Positions 44,020-53,202 of a stretch of DNA of 64,000 bases are shown here, in pieces (position 1 is the first letter of the stretch; each line of letters begins with the position of its first letter). Under the pieces are notes generated by a model. It saw nothing but the letters and a program-made list of their open reading frames with translations, was not told where the DNA came from and did not search any database. The position numbers and the translations under genes were made by a program. This DNA comes from JBASEY01 sp049652745 (GTDB taxonomy: Bacteria; CSSED10-310), in contig JBASEY010000026.1 in NCBI GenBank assembly GCA_049652745.1, positions 1-64,000 on the forward strand, read 5' to 3'.

Positions 44020-45126
44020 TCACCTTTTCTTTGCAGCACCCGGCCGAGGCATCATGACGCAGCATCCGGTGCATCCCGGAAAAATCCCCGCTTTGCGAAG
44101 CTCTTTCCTGAAGCTTTTATAGGCATCGTTGTTCCATATTTTCTTCAATGGTGTTTCCCGAACATTGCCCATTGGTATCGAAAAGCATGGAAAAACCGTT
44201 CCGTATGGTCCGATATGCAGTACGCTCCAAACCGCGGCACAGGTAAATTGATCAAGTGGAAATCGGTTTTCATAGCGATCTCCAAAGTGTTCAAATGTCA
44301 TATCCGGGTTGAATCGCAGTATGGTTTTACCTTTTTCAGCTCGGGCAACCAGTTTTTCCAGAGTCGGTATCAGTTCTTCACGAGGAATCGGGTCGACATC
44401 CGGCGGCGATTGAAACATGGCGTTTTTGGGGGCGTCATCGATGCCGTATGAAGACTCCTGAGTATTGCATTGCTGGCAGGACATGATATCGAGTTCCATC
44501 TGATCGGCCAGATCATACAGATCGACAAGCGAATGCAGTGTTTCTCGGCAAATAACGATTTTTAGATCAAGTAAAGGGTATTTCAGTTTCCGCTCTTTTT
44601 TCGCTTTTACAAGTTTTCTCAGCGCGGAGGTCGATTTGGCGAAAGATCCCGGCACATTGACCATGGCGTCGTGTACGTCTTCGGGTCCTTGCAAGCTGAC
44701 TCCTATGGACAGCAGGCCTTTATCGAAAAGGGATTTAGGAGCCAGATCGACGCTGAGCTGTACATGGTCGTCAGTAAACAGTGTCCCGTTGGTTACCAGG
44801 TGAACACGATGGTTTTGGCTTGCGTGCTTCAACAAATCCCGAATATCGGCCCGCAGCAACGGTTCACCGCCGGTCATCGTCACGATTGCTTGAGACGGTA
44901 TTTGGTCGAAAACCGATTTCCACTCATCAGTCGTCAGTTCGTTGGCCAGCAGTTCCTTGTCTTTACCGTGCTGCCAGACAAAGCACATAGCGCATCGCAG
45001 TTGACAACGATGCGTCAGAACACAGCCCACCCGCATGGGAGGGAACGCATATCCATTCGGAAATATCATCTGGGGGACACGTGTGTGCAAAGAAATTATC
45101 TTCTGATACAGGCGCGTAACTTTCAC
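44020..45126 (-). CDS. Radical SAM protein with SPASM-like C-terminus
   Basis: The 368-residue enzyme has CQLRCAMC (C41-x3-C45-x2-C48), MTGGEPLLRADIRDLL, VTNGTLF and a C-terminal region with CAAVWSVLHIGPYGTVFPCFSIPMGNVRETPLKKIWNN and GCTGCC, cysteine-rich as in auxiliary-cluster SPASM enzymes. It begins three bases after the B12-type radical SAM gene. Its N-terminus GYAFPPMRVGCVLTHRCQ differs from PqqE or NifB families, and I do not recognise a named subfamily. Confidence 0.87.
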   Translation of the reverse strand: MKVTRLYQKIISLHTRVPQMIFPNGYAFPPMRVGCVLTHRCQLRCAMCFVWQHGKDKELLANELTTDEWKSVFDQIPSQAIVTMTGGEPLLRADIRDLLKHASQNHRVHLVTNGTLFTDDHVQLSVDLAPKSLFDKGLLSIGVSLQGPEDVHDAMVNVPGSFAKSTSALRKLVKAKKERKLKYPLLDLKIVICRETLHSLVDLYDLADQMELDIMSCQQCNTQESSYGIDDAPKNAMFQSPPDVDPIPREELIPTLEKLVARAEKGKTILRFNPDMTFEHFGDRYENRFPLDQFTCAAVWSVLHIGPYGTVFPCFSIPMGNVRETPLKKIWNNDAYKSFRKELRKAGIFPGCTGCCVMMPRPGAAKKR

Positions 45127-45129
45127 TGC

Positions 45130-46557
45130 TCACCTCTTGGTCAAAACCGATTTGGCACCATAATACAACATTTTGATATCTTTCCAGGACTTGATATTTC
45201 TCATCATGTTAAGGACCTGGCGCGGACGGAAATAAAACTCACGCATTGCGCGTTTTTGCAGTTGAGCCATTTCTTTTGGGTCCCGGCCTTCCGGTACGAA
45301 TACCGGGTCATAATCGGCGAATCCGGCCATCGAGCTGAAGCGGGACCAGTCGTTTGTCAGCATACCTTGCTGTACGGCTATCTGATACAGGGGGGTTCCG
45401 GGGTAGGGGGTCGCAAGCGAGAATTTTGCAAAATCCAGCCGCAGATCTTTGGCCCATTGAATAGTTTTCAGGCTGTCTTCACGTGTTTCGGTCGGCAGGC
45501 CCAGTATCAGTGTGCCACGAACCAGCAGCCCTGCACGATGAGCGTTTTCGACCGCCGCCTGAATCTGTTCCTTGGTTTCACCTTTTTGTATCATCTTCAA
45601 CAGGCGGGACGACCCCGTCTCAACCCCAAACGACAACAACTTGAATCCAGCCTCTTTCATCAGTTTCATTATGTCGTAGTCAACCTGGTCGGCTCGTGCA
45701 GCCGTTGTCCAGACAACCTTTTTATGGTAGCCGCGCTGCATCAGTTTTTCGCAGATATCGATGGTTCGTTGCCTATCCACGACAAAATTATCGTCCAGCA
45801 CAGCTATTTGTCGAGCACCATACGTGTTGACCAATAAATCGACTTCTTCCATGACGCGATCGGGGGAGTGGTAGCGGTATTTATAGCCTGAAACGAAGCG
45901 GGCCGAGCAGAAAATGCATCGGAACGGACACCCTCGCGATGTCAATATTTCCCTGAGAGGTTCGGCGAAAACGGCATCGGGCACTTGGTGATACCCTTCA
46001 TAATTGACCAGATGTCTGGCCGGAAAAGGAAGAATATCCAAGTCTTCCAGCAGAGGTCGATCAGGCGTATGAACGATTTTGCCTTCGGAACGAAACGTCA
46101 AGCCTTGTATATGAAACAAATCCATATCCGGCAGCGCTTCAAGCAGTTCGTGCAGTGTGATTTCGCCCTCACCTCGGACAACGACATCGATATTCGTGTC
46201 GCTGATGATCTCCTCCGGCAATATCGATGGATGAATACCCCCCACTACAACCGATGGCGCCGGATTGCAGGACTTGACCACTTTCGCCGTCAAGTGGGTT
46301 TCGACGACCATCGGGGTCATACAGGTGATTCCGACGACATCCGGTTTGAAATCATCGATCACTGATCGAATCGTGGATTCCGTCATGGATTCCACCTGTC
46401 CGTCAAATATTTTTATCGGATATCCTTGTTTTTCCAGATAGCCGGCAAGATACACCAAGCTGACAGGCAAAAGTGAAGGCGCTACTTTGCTCATCGAACC
46501 ATAATGGCGCCTTTCCGAAAAATGTGGAAGTATCAACAGTAGCTTTTTCTTGTTCAT
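45130..46557 (-). CDS. B12-binding radical SAM protein
   Basis: The 475-residue protein has a complete N-terminal cobalamin-type domain with VVVGGIHPSILPEEI (105-119) and RGEGEITLHELL, and a radical SAM core with CPFRCIFC (C210-x3-C214-x2-C217), GVETGSSRLLKMIQ and LILGLPTETREDSLKTIQWAKDL. The C-terminal tail FYFRPRQVLNMMRNIKSW matches those at 4448-5878 and 29830-31296. ATG 46557 (MNKKKLLLILPHF) is preferred; the frame is open to 46656 but would overlap the divergent gene. It leads the operon of three radical SAM genes and terB. Confidence 0.88.
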   Translation of the reverse strand: MNKKKLLLILPHFSERRHYGSMSKVAPSLLPVSLVYLAGYLEKQGYPIKIFDGQVESMTESTIRSVIDDFKPDVVGITCMTPMVVETHLTAKVVKSCNPAPSVVVGGIHPSILPEEIISDTNIDVVVRGEGEITLHELLEALPDMDLFHIQGLTFRSEGKIVHTPDRPLLEDLDILPFPARHLVNYEGYHQVPDAVFAEPLREILTSRGCPFRCIFCSARFVSGYKYRYHSPDRVMEEVDLLVNTYGARQIAVLDDNFVVDRQRTIDICEKLMQRGYHKKVVWTTAARADQVDYDIMKLMKEAGFKLLSFGVETGSSRLLKMIQKGETKEQIQAAVENAHRAGLLVRGTLILGLPTETREDSLKTIQWAKDLRLDFAKFSLATPYPGTPLYQIAVQQGMLTNDWSRFSSMAGFADYDPVFVPEGRDPKEMAQLQKRAMREFYFRPRQVLNMMRNIKSWKDIKMLYYGAKSVLTKR

Positions 46558-46648
46558 AATATCACATGTATCCGTCCTATGGGTGCACATGAATTTTGGT
46601 TGTTGCGGGTTATCACCCGCAGATATATCTTTATCAGGGAGATACTCG

Positions 46649-47389
46649 TTGTTCAATCCGGAAAGCGAAATAGATGTGACAGAAGAAGAACAACCTGTTA
46701 ATCTTCTTCAGATGAATAAAGCGATGACACGAAAAGAACGGATTCTTGCCTGGTTGATCCATATTTTTTATAAAGCATATTACCGTACGCTACGGATTGA
46801 AGTGATCAATCCATGGTGGGAAAACCCTGCGATCAAAGCTGACAGGCCTTTGTTGATAGCTCACTGGCATGAAGACGATATGGCATTGATCGGACGGTAT
46901 GCAGAAAAAGGAATCCATGTCATCGTATCGTTGTCCAAAGACGGCGATCTGTTGAATTATGTCTTACAAAAACAAGGATGGAATCCGATTAGAGGTTCAA
47001 GCAGCAGAGGCGGCGCAAAAGCGCTGTTGACGACGGTGAAGACATTGCAGAAAACCAGCGGAGTTTGCGCTGTAACGATCGATGGCCCTAGAGGTCCGCG
47101 TCATCGGGCGAAACCGGGTGTGGCCATGCTGGCTCAAAAAGCGAAAGCGCAAATCATCACCTTGAGTGCGGCTGCCAAACATCGGTTTGTATTCACAAAA
47201 TCTTGGTCTCAAACCTATCTACCGCTGCCATTTTCCCGAGTCGTTCACTTTGCCGACCCTATGCCCTTGGAAATTGCTGTTGACAGTTCGGAAACGGATC
47301 GACAAGGTATGCTTGTGCAAATTGAGAACAGATTGATCGAGAATCACAAGAAGCTGATGGGTGAAGTAAGGCGAAAAAAAGTTAAATGA
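46649..47389 (+). CDS. DUF374 lysophospholipid acyltransferase-like protein
   Basis: The start is TTG 46649 because AGGGAGA (46636-46642) is ideally placed; longer frames from 46550 overlap the divergent gene. The 246-residue product has IAHWHEDDMALIGRYAEKGIHVIVSLSKDGDLLNYVLQKQGWNPIRGSSSRGGAKALL and TIDGPRGPRHRAKPGVAMLAQKAKAQIITLS, the hallmarks of DUF374 proteins related to the acyltransferases that add acyl chains to lipid A or phospholipids. It should act on a lipid at the inner membrane. It is divergent from the radical SAM operon. Confidence 0.87.
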   Translation: MFNPESEIDVTEEEQPVNLLQMNKAMTRKERILAWLIHIFYKAYYRTLRIEVINPWWENPAIKADRPLLIAHWHEDDMALIGRYAEKGIHVIVSLSKDGDLLNYVLQKQGWNPIRGSSSRGGAKALLTTVKTLQKTSGVCAVTIDGPRGPRHRAKPGVAMLAQKAKAQIITLSAAAKHRFVFTKSWSQTYLPLPFSRVVHFADPMPLEIAVDSSETDRQGMLVQIENRLIENHKKLMGEVRRKKVK

Positions 47390-47574
47390 TAACGAGTTGT
47401 TTTCTTTAAACGGTAGAGAGATGTTAATTTTGCCGACCATACATTTCGGAACAGGTTGAAAAGATTGTGTCGGCATCGAGTTTTCGATCATTTGGGTGCT
47501 TGTAAACATAAAGATGAGGTTCTATAATTCGTTGCGACCGGCTGAATGTGCTGGAAGTTTCATTAGAGGCATCG

Positions 47575-48129
47575 ATGGCTGACAGGCTAAAAGTTTGTAT
47601 TCAACGGGAAAGCGAATTCAAAGATTTACCGCTCCCTGACTATGCGACCAGTTTTTCTTCCGGTGCAGATCTGCATGCGGCGGTTCGTTCTGAAATTACG
47701 CTGATGCCGGGGCAATGGCGGCTTGTGTCCACTGGTGTCAGGGTGGCGATACCTGCGGGGTATGAAGGTCAGGTGCGGCCGCGCAGCGGGTTGGCTCTGA
47801 AATACGGAGTTACCCTTTTAAACACTCCCGGCACCATCGATTCCGACTATCGTGGGATTATCGGCGTCATTTTGATCAATCTGGGCGACGAGCCTTTCGT
47901 TATTCATCGCGGCGATCGCATCGCGCAACTGGTCATCACTCCGATCAAACAATGTATTTTTGAGGAAGTGGCGTCGCTTCGGCAAACGCAAAGGGGAACG
48001 GATGGTTTCGGCTCGACGGGTTTTGAATGGCCGGCAGTCAAAGAAGAGCCGAGCGGGGAGACGACCCAAGGGTACGATGATGATTTGAAGGCGAACGATG
48101 AAACCTATTCCGGGGGCATGGCAGAGTGA
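47575..48129 (+). CDS. dut: Deoxyuridine 5'-triphosphate nucleotidohydrolase
   Basis: Dut converts dUTP to dUMP and keeps uracil out of DNA. The trimeric-type motifs are present: SSGADLHAA (motif 1), RPRSGLALKYGVTLLNTPGTIDSDYRGIIGVILINLG (2-3), GDRIAQLVI (4) and RGTDGFGSTG (5). The 184-residue product carries a C-terminal acidic tail of about 30 residues beyond motif 5. ATG 47575 is chosen (MADRLKV). It overlaps the next gene by four bases (GTGA). Confidence 0.93.
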   Translation: MADRLKVCIQRESEFKDLPLPDYATSFSSGADLHAAVRSEITLMPGQWRLVSTGVRVAIPAGYEGQVRPRSGLALKYGVTLLNTPGTIDSDYRGIIGVILINLGDEPFVIHRGDRIAQLVITPIKQCIFEEVASLRQTQRGTDGFGSTGFEWPAVKEEPSGETTQGYDDDLKANDETYSGGMAE

Positions 48130-48905
48130 AAGTTGTTGTATTGGGGTCTGGGTCTGAAGGGAATGCCATCCTTGTCACTCATGGAAAAACCGTAGTTTTA
48201 GTCGATGCCGGGTTCAGCGGATCGATCATAGAGGAACGTGCAAGACGCGCAGGGTTTTCTCTTTTCGATGTGACGGCGGTTCTTTTGACGCATGAACACT
48301 CTGACCATGTTCGTGGAGCCGGTGTCATTGCCAGACGGTTTAATTTGCCGGTATTTGCCACGGAAGGCACGTTTCGCAGCGGCCGCGTCAAGCTGGGATC
48401 AATCCGCGATCAGCAGTTGCTGGAAGGTGGAAAAGCATTGTCCATCCAAGACTTGTGGATTCATCCGTTCAGTGTTTCACACGATGCGGAGGATCCTGTC
48501 GGATTCGTTATCGATGATGGAAAATCGAAGTTGGGAATCTGTACGGATTCAGGATGTATCACGCAATTGATGCGTTATCGGCTTCAAGGATGTGATGCAT
48601 TGATTTTGGAATCGAACCATGACCCTAACATGTTACTGGCGGGGTCTTACCCTTGGGAACTGAAACAACGGATTCGGTCACGTATCGGGCATTTATCCAA
48701 CGACGATGCCGGAACATTGTGTGAGGATATATGGCACGCGGGCTTGCGACATATATTTCTCGCTCATCTTTCCAAGGAAAACAACCTGCCGGACCTGGCT
48801 CGAATGGCTGTGCAGGATGCACTGTATAACGCGGGCTGCCGTAACGGGGAGACTCGTGTCCATGTTGTATCACAAACAGAGAATTCCGAGGTAATAACCA
48901 TTTAA
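48126..48905 (+). CDS. MBL-fold metallohydrolase, YycJ/WalJ family
   Basis: The 259-residue protein has the metallo-beta-lactamase zinc motif LLTHEHSDHVRGAG and downstream GICTDSGC, SNHDPNML and HIFLAHLSKENN, typical of the YycJ/WalJ branch (possible exonuclease or RNA processing). It starts with GTG overlapping the stop of dut. The neighbouring dut, purB and purF genes point to a nucleotide-related operon. Confidence 0.9.
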   Translation: MKVVVLGSGSEGNAILVTHGKTVVLVDAGFSGSIIEERARRAGFSLFDVTAVLLTHEHSDHVRGAGVIARRFNLPVFATEGTFRSGRVKLGSIRDQQLLEGGKALSIQDLWIHPFSVSHDAEDPVGFVIDDGKSKLGICTDSGCITQLMRYRLQGCDALILESNHDPNMLLAGSYPWELKQRIRSRIGHLSNDDAGTLCEDIWHAGLRHIFLAHLSKENNLPDLARMAVQDALYNAGCRNGETRVHVVSQTENSEVITI

Positions 48906-48924
48906 ATGGTGTAAGGGGAGAACG

Positions 48925-50223
48925 ATGATTGAAAGGTATACCCGTCCCGAAATGGCCGGTATTTGGTCGGATGTCAGTCGATATGATCGATGGCTTGAAA
49001 TCGAAATTGTGACATGTGAGGCAAGAGCTGCAATGGGGTTGATGCCGACAGAGGCTGCAGCCAGGATTCGGCGGAATGCCCGGTTCGATATTCGGAAAAT
49101 CATCGAAGTTGAAGAGCGTACCCGGCATGACATCATCGCTTTCGTCACTGTTGTCGGGGAATCTTTGGGGCCTGATGCGTCATACTTTCATGAAGGCCTG
49201 ACTTCATCCGATATATTGGATACCTGCTTGGCTACTCAGATGCGTGATGCCGCGAAGTTGATTTATCAAAACCTGAAAAAAATTCAGGAAGTGACTGCAA
49301 CCCTGGCCAAAACGCATAAAAACACCGTCTGTATTGGCCGCACACACGGTATTCATGCCGAGCCGACAACTTTTGGACTAAAATGTGCTGTCTGGCACCA
49401 GGATATTTTGAGGTCCTTGCAACGCCTTCAGACTGCGGTCGCCGAAATATCCGTAGGCAAACTTTCGGGAGCGGTAGGAAATTTCGCTCATCTTCCGCCG
49501 TCAGTAGAAGAAATCGTGATGAAGAAGCTGGGCTTGATTCCGGAACCGGTCGCCACCCAGGTTGTCCAAAGAGACAGACACGCCGCTTATATGTGTGCGC
49601 TTGCGCTTATCGCCTCGATCGCTGAAAAAATCGCAATTGAAATCCGGCATTGTCAGCGAACAGAGGTTTTGGAACTCGAGGAACCTTTTGCCAAAGGCCA
49701 ACGTGGATCATCCGCCATGCCTCATAAAAAGAATCCCATACTTTGCGAAAACATCACCGGTCTGGCAAGGCTGGTGAAAGGCTATGTGACCCAAGCGCTG
49801 GAAAATGTCGCATTGTGGCATGAACGTGATATTTCCCATTCTTCCGTCGAAAGGGTTATTCTTCCTGACGCGACGATCGCGTTGGATTTCCTGCTGGATC
49901 GGCTGAGCATGGTTTTGCAGGGTTTGGTCGTCAACGAGAGTCGAATGCTGGAAAATTTGCATGTGCTGAAAGGGCTGATTTTTTCCCAAAAAGTGTTGCT
50001 GGCATTGACCGGCAAGGGAATGAGCCGTGATCACGCCTATGAATTAGTTCAAAGAAATGCGTTGAAAACCTGGACGGAACAGACGATGTTTCAGGACAAT
50101 CTTCGAGGAGACACCGAGGTTATGGCGGTTTTATCCGAATCGGAACTGCTTGCGCTTTTTGATATTTCTCAGTATTTGACGCATGTGGATGCTGTTTTCC
50201 GCCGAATAGGGTTGGACAATTAG
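48925..50223 (+). CDS. purB: Adenylosuccinate lyase
   Basis: PurB makes AICAR from SAICAR and AMP from adenylosuccinate. The 432-residue protein has the fumarase-superfamily signature GSSAMPHKKNP, HEGLTSSDILDT, GRTHGIHAEPTTFG and the normal N-terminal PEMAGIWSDVSRYDRWLEIE. Length is typical of the shorter bacterial type. AAGGGGAG precedes the start. It lies 19 bases after the MBL gene and 10 bases before purF. Confidence 0.95.
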   Translation: MIERYTRPEMAGIWSDVSRYDRWLEIEIVTCEARAAMGLMPTEAAARIRRNARFDIRKIIEVEERTRHDIIAFVTVVGESLGPDASYFHEGLTSSDILDTCLATQMRDAAKLIYQNLKKIQEVTATLAKTHKNTVCIGRTHGIHAEPTTFGLKCAVWHQDILRSLQRLQTAVAEISVGKLSGAVGNFAHLPPSVEEIVMKKLGLIPEPVATQVVQRDRHAAYMCALALIASIAEKIAIEIRHCQRTEVLELEEPFAKGQRGSSAMPHKKNPILCENITGLARLVKGYVTQALENVALWHERDISHSSVERVILPDATIALDFLLDRLSMVLQGLVVNESRMLENLHVLKGLIFSQKVLLALTGKGMSRDHAYELVQRNALKTWTEQTMFQDNLRGDTEVMAVLSESELLALFDISQYLTHVDAVFRRIGLDN

Positions 50224-50233
50224 GGAGAACACT

Positions 50234-51604
50234 ATGCAAACTGGTAGTTCACTTCGTGAAGAATGTGGAGTTTTTGGAATCTTCGATCACCCGGAAGCTT
50301 CCAATTTGGTTTATTTGGGTATACATGCCTTACAGCATAGAGGCCAGGAAAGCGCCGGGATCGTCACTTCCGATGGGGCTGATATGTACCAGCACCGTGG
50401 ACTGGGTTTAGTCGCCGATGTTTTTGATGGTGAAATACTCTCCAGACTCAAAGGCCATATCGGCATAGGCCATGTCCGGTATTCCATGTCGGGGACGGCA
50501 CATATAAAGAACGCGCAGCCTTTGGCTATTTCCTGCTGGCGTGGTTCTCTTGCCATTGCACACAACGGAAACCTTGTAAACGCCGACCAGTTGCGACATG
50601 AATTGGAGCTGGACGGATCGATATTTCAAACGGCGAACGATACGGAGGTTATTCTTCATTTAATCGCCAAGACCAGGGAAGCGGAGTTGAGAGATGCGTT
50701 GATAGCGGCCATGCGCCGGGTGAAGGGCGCTTATGCCATCATTCTGTTGAATAAGGATCAGATGATTGCTGTGCGGGACCCCAATGGGTTCAGGCCATTG
50801 GTGGTGGGAACCAAGAATGGGTCCATGGTGGTCGCTTCGGAAACCAGCGCTCTCGATTTGATCAATGCAAAGTTCATTCGTGAAGTCGAACCCGGTGAGA
50901 TGCTGGTTTTTTCGCGACAGGGAATGGAATCCTATTTTCCATTTTCTCCGGCAAAACCATCTTTTTGTGTTTTCGAGCAGATTTATTTTGCACGGCCGGA
51001 CTCGATGATTTTCGGACAAAGTGTATATGAAGTCAGAAAGAGACTGGGGCGGCAACTTGCCAGAGAAAACCCGATTGAAGCCGATATGGTTGTTCCGGTT
51101 CCGGATTCAGGGATCGTAGCGGCTTTGGGGGCGGCGGAAGAGTATGGAATGCCTTTTGAAATAGGCCTGATCAGAAATCATTATGTCGGCAGAACATTTG
51201 TCGAACCGCAACAATCTATTCGGGATTTCGGAGTCAAGCTCAAGCTGAATCCGGTGAGATCTCTTATCGAGGGTAAAAGAGTCGTGATCATAGACGATTC
51301 CATTGTCAGAGGTACAACGAGCAGAAAATTGGTTAGGCTGATTCGAGGGGCGGGTGCAAAGGAAGTACATGTTAGAATTTCTTCACCGCCGGTTATCGGA
51401 CCATGTCGGTATGGCATTTATATGCCTAACGCAGCCGAGTTGATAGCGAATCAGAAAACGGTTCAGGATATCTGTCGATTTATCGATGCCGATTCACTGG
51501 GCTATTTAAGTGTCGCCGGCTTGATAAAAGCCGTAGGCGCCTGCTCAAATAATCATTGTCGGGCCTGTTTTGATCTCAGTTATCCTGTTGACATCGATCT
51601 TTGA
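50234..51604 (+). CDS. purF: Amidophosphoribosyltransferase
   Basis: PurF makes phosphoribosylamine from PRPP and glutamine. The 456-residue precursor has a ten-residue propeptide before the nucleophilic Cys (EECGVFGIFDHPEA, C11), the GxHxRYSM-like VRYSMSGTAHIKNAQP, the PRPP loop VVIIDDSIVRGTTS and cysteines (FCVFEQIYFARPD, GPCRYGI, CSNNHCRACF) matching the 4Fe-4S cluster of the Bacillus subtilis type. Oxygen-sensitive maturation is expected. It ends the dut-MBL-purB-purF group. Confidence 0.95.
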   Translation: MQTGSSLREECGVFGIFDHPEASNLVYLGIHALQHRGQESAGIVTSDGADMYQHRGLGLVADVFDGEILSRLKGHIGIGHVRYSMSGTAHIKNAQPLAISCWRGSLAIAHNGNLVNADQLRHELELDGSIFQTANDTEVILHLIAKTREAELRDALIAAMRRVKGAYAIILLNKDQMIAVRDPNGFRPLVVGTKNGSMVVASETSALDLINAKFIREVEPGEMLVFSRQGMESYFPFSPAKPSFCVFEQIYFARPDSMIFGQSVYEVRKRLGRQLARENPIEADMVVPVPDSGIVAALGAAEEYGMPFEIGLIRNHYVGRTFVEPQQSIRDFGVKLKLNPVRSLIEGKRVVIIDDSIVRGTTSRKLVRLIRGAGAKEVHVRISSPPVIGPCRYGIYMPNAAELIANQKTVQDICRFIDADSLGYLSVAGLIKAVGACSNNHCRACFDLSYPVDIDL

Positions 51605-51673
51605 GCGCTCCTGACGAACCTATCGATCGACACCAGGTATTTTTTCAGTATTTGATCATGGAAAAATCCGGCT

Positions 51674-51714
51674 TTCCATCTTATTCGCCGCTTTGGCGGA
51701 AGCAGAAGATGGAA
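51674..51714. terminator. Hairpin between convergent purF and the sugar transferase gene
   Basis: TTCCATCTT (51674-51682) pairs with AAGATGGAA (51706-51714), with an inner CGCC/GGCG stem. No T-tract follows, so its role as terminator is uncertain. Confidence 0.4.
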
Positions 51715-51761
51715 GAGATACTTCTACTTCCAGCCTAAACCTGGTAAAATTCAGAGCGCCG

Positions 51762-53201
51762 TTAAAAATTGATAGCGTTTTTGTAGGTCAACAAGGCGGT
51801 CAGCAGCAGAATTTTGATATCGAGAGACAGCGACCAGTTCTCGATATACTGCATATCATATTCCAGACGTTTTTTGATACTTGTATCACCGCGGTATCCA
51901 TGCACTTGTGCCCAACCGGTGATTCCTGATTTAACTTTATGCCGGAGCATATATCGTGGGTATCGTTCACGAAACTCTTCGACAAATGCCGGTTGTTCGG
52001 GGCGCGGCCCGACAAGGCTCATATCGCCACGTATAACGTTGAAAAGTTGGGGGAGTTCATCCAGGTTCCAACGGCGCATGAAGCGGCCGAATGGTGTGAT
52101 CCTGGGATCGTTTTGTTTTGTCCATCCTGTGCCGTTGAGGCCCTGTTCATTGATATACATCGAACGGAACTTGTAAATTTGGAAGGTTTTCAAGTCCATC
52201 CCCATCCTGCTTTGCCGATATAACACAGGTCCTTTGGACGAGAGTTTTACTGCCATAGCCAGGAACAACATGAAGGGAGATGCCGCTATTAGGCATACCG
52301 TTGAAACAATCAGGTCAAAAGCACGTTTTATCAGGATGTTTGCTCCGGACAAAGGGGTTTCTGTCAGATTGATGACCGGGATGCCATCCATATTGATGAA
52401 GCCGGCGCGAAGCGTTATGTACTGAAGAATATCCGGGATGATACGAATGTCCACGCATTCGTTTTGAATCTGGCTTAACAAAGAAAACATACGGCGATGC
52501 GCGGACATGGGAAGGGCGGCATAAACCTGTTCGATACCTTTCTGCCGAATGATCTCAGGCACATCATCCAATGTGCCCAAAACAGAGATACCTTCGATCA
52601 CTTTTCCCTGTTTGTCCGGGCTGTCGTCCACATATCCGACAATCCTCAAGCCCATTTCAGGATTGACCTTGAGTTTCTGCGCAAAATATTGGCCCAGTTC
52701 GCCTGCTCCAACAATCAATATATGTCTTTGGTTGAATCCTCTTTTCCTTGCGTATCGTGTCGCAGATCGGATGGTCAGCCTGAATATAAGGACTAAAAGA
52801 ATGTTCAGCAGCCAGAAGGTGATGAACATTGCCCGAGAATACGATACGACGATGCCTTCCCTGACGGGCCGCAGGAAAAATGTGATGACCAAAAACAAAG
52901 TGGCGCTCAAAGTGACGCTGGAGATAATGGACAGGACGACATCGATGATGGGGATACCGCGTTTGGTGCGGTACATTTTATTTACACGGAAAACTAAAGG
53001 CCAAATCACGGCAATCGCGATACAGAAAGGCAGATTGAAAAAATCTCTAATAGGCGGAATTCCGAACTCAACGGGGACGGATTGCGTGAAAAATCGTGAA
53101 AAGAACCTGATGTAATAAGCTAGATATAGAGCGGAATAAGTCAGCAAAACATCTATAATTGCTTGAAAAATAACAATATATCGTTCTTTTTGTTTTAGCA
53201 T
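51762..53201 (-). CDS. Polyprenyl-phosphate glycosyl-1-phosphate transferase (WcaJ/WbaP-like)
   Basis: The enzyme transfers a sugar phosphate from a nucleotide sugar to undecaprenyl phosphate, starting exopolysaccharide repeat synthesis. The 479-residue protein has four or five N-terminal helices, a Rossmann-like region (HILIVGAGELGQYFAQKL), another helix and the C-terminal bacterial sugar transferase domain (IKRAFDLIVSTVCLIAASP, KFRSM, RRWNLDELPQLFNVIRGDMSLVGPRP). It is the last gene of a minus-strand operon with two GT4 genes. Confidence 0.92.
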   Translation of the reverse strand: MLKQKERYIVIFQAIIDVLLTYSALYLAYYIRFFSRFFTQSVPVEFGIPPIRDFFNLPFCIAIAVIWPLVFRVNKMYRTKRGIPIIDVVLSIISSVTLSATLFLVITFFLRPVREGIVVSYSRAMFITFWLLNILLVLIFRLTIRSATRYARKRGFNQRHILIVGAGELGQYFAQKLKVNPEMGLRIVGYVDDSPDKQGKVIEGISVLGTLDDVPEIIRQKGIEQVYAALPMSAHRRMFSLLSQIQNECVDIRIIPDILQYITLRAGFINMDGIPVINLTETPLSGANILIKRAFDLIVSTVCLIAASPFMLFLAMAVKLSSKGPVLYRQSRMGMDLKTFQIYKFRSMYINEQGLNGTGWTKQNDPRITPFGRFMRRWNLDELPQLFNVIRGDMSLVGPRPEQPAFVEEFRERYPRYMLRHKVKSGITGWAQVHGYRGDTSIKKRLEYDMQYIENWSLSLDIKILLLTALLTYKNAINF

Positions 53202-53202
53202 G

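Noticed and set aside
44671..45837. Long plus-strand frame of 388 codons
   Set aside because: It is antisense to two radical SAM genes with clear motifs and has no recognisable domain.
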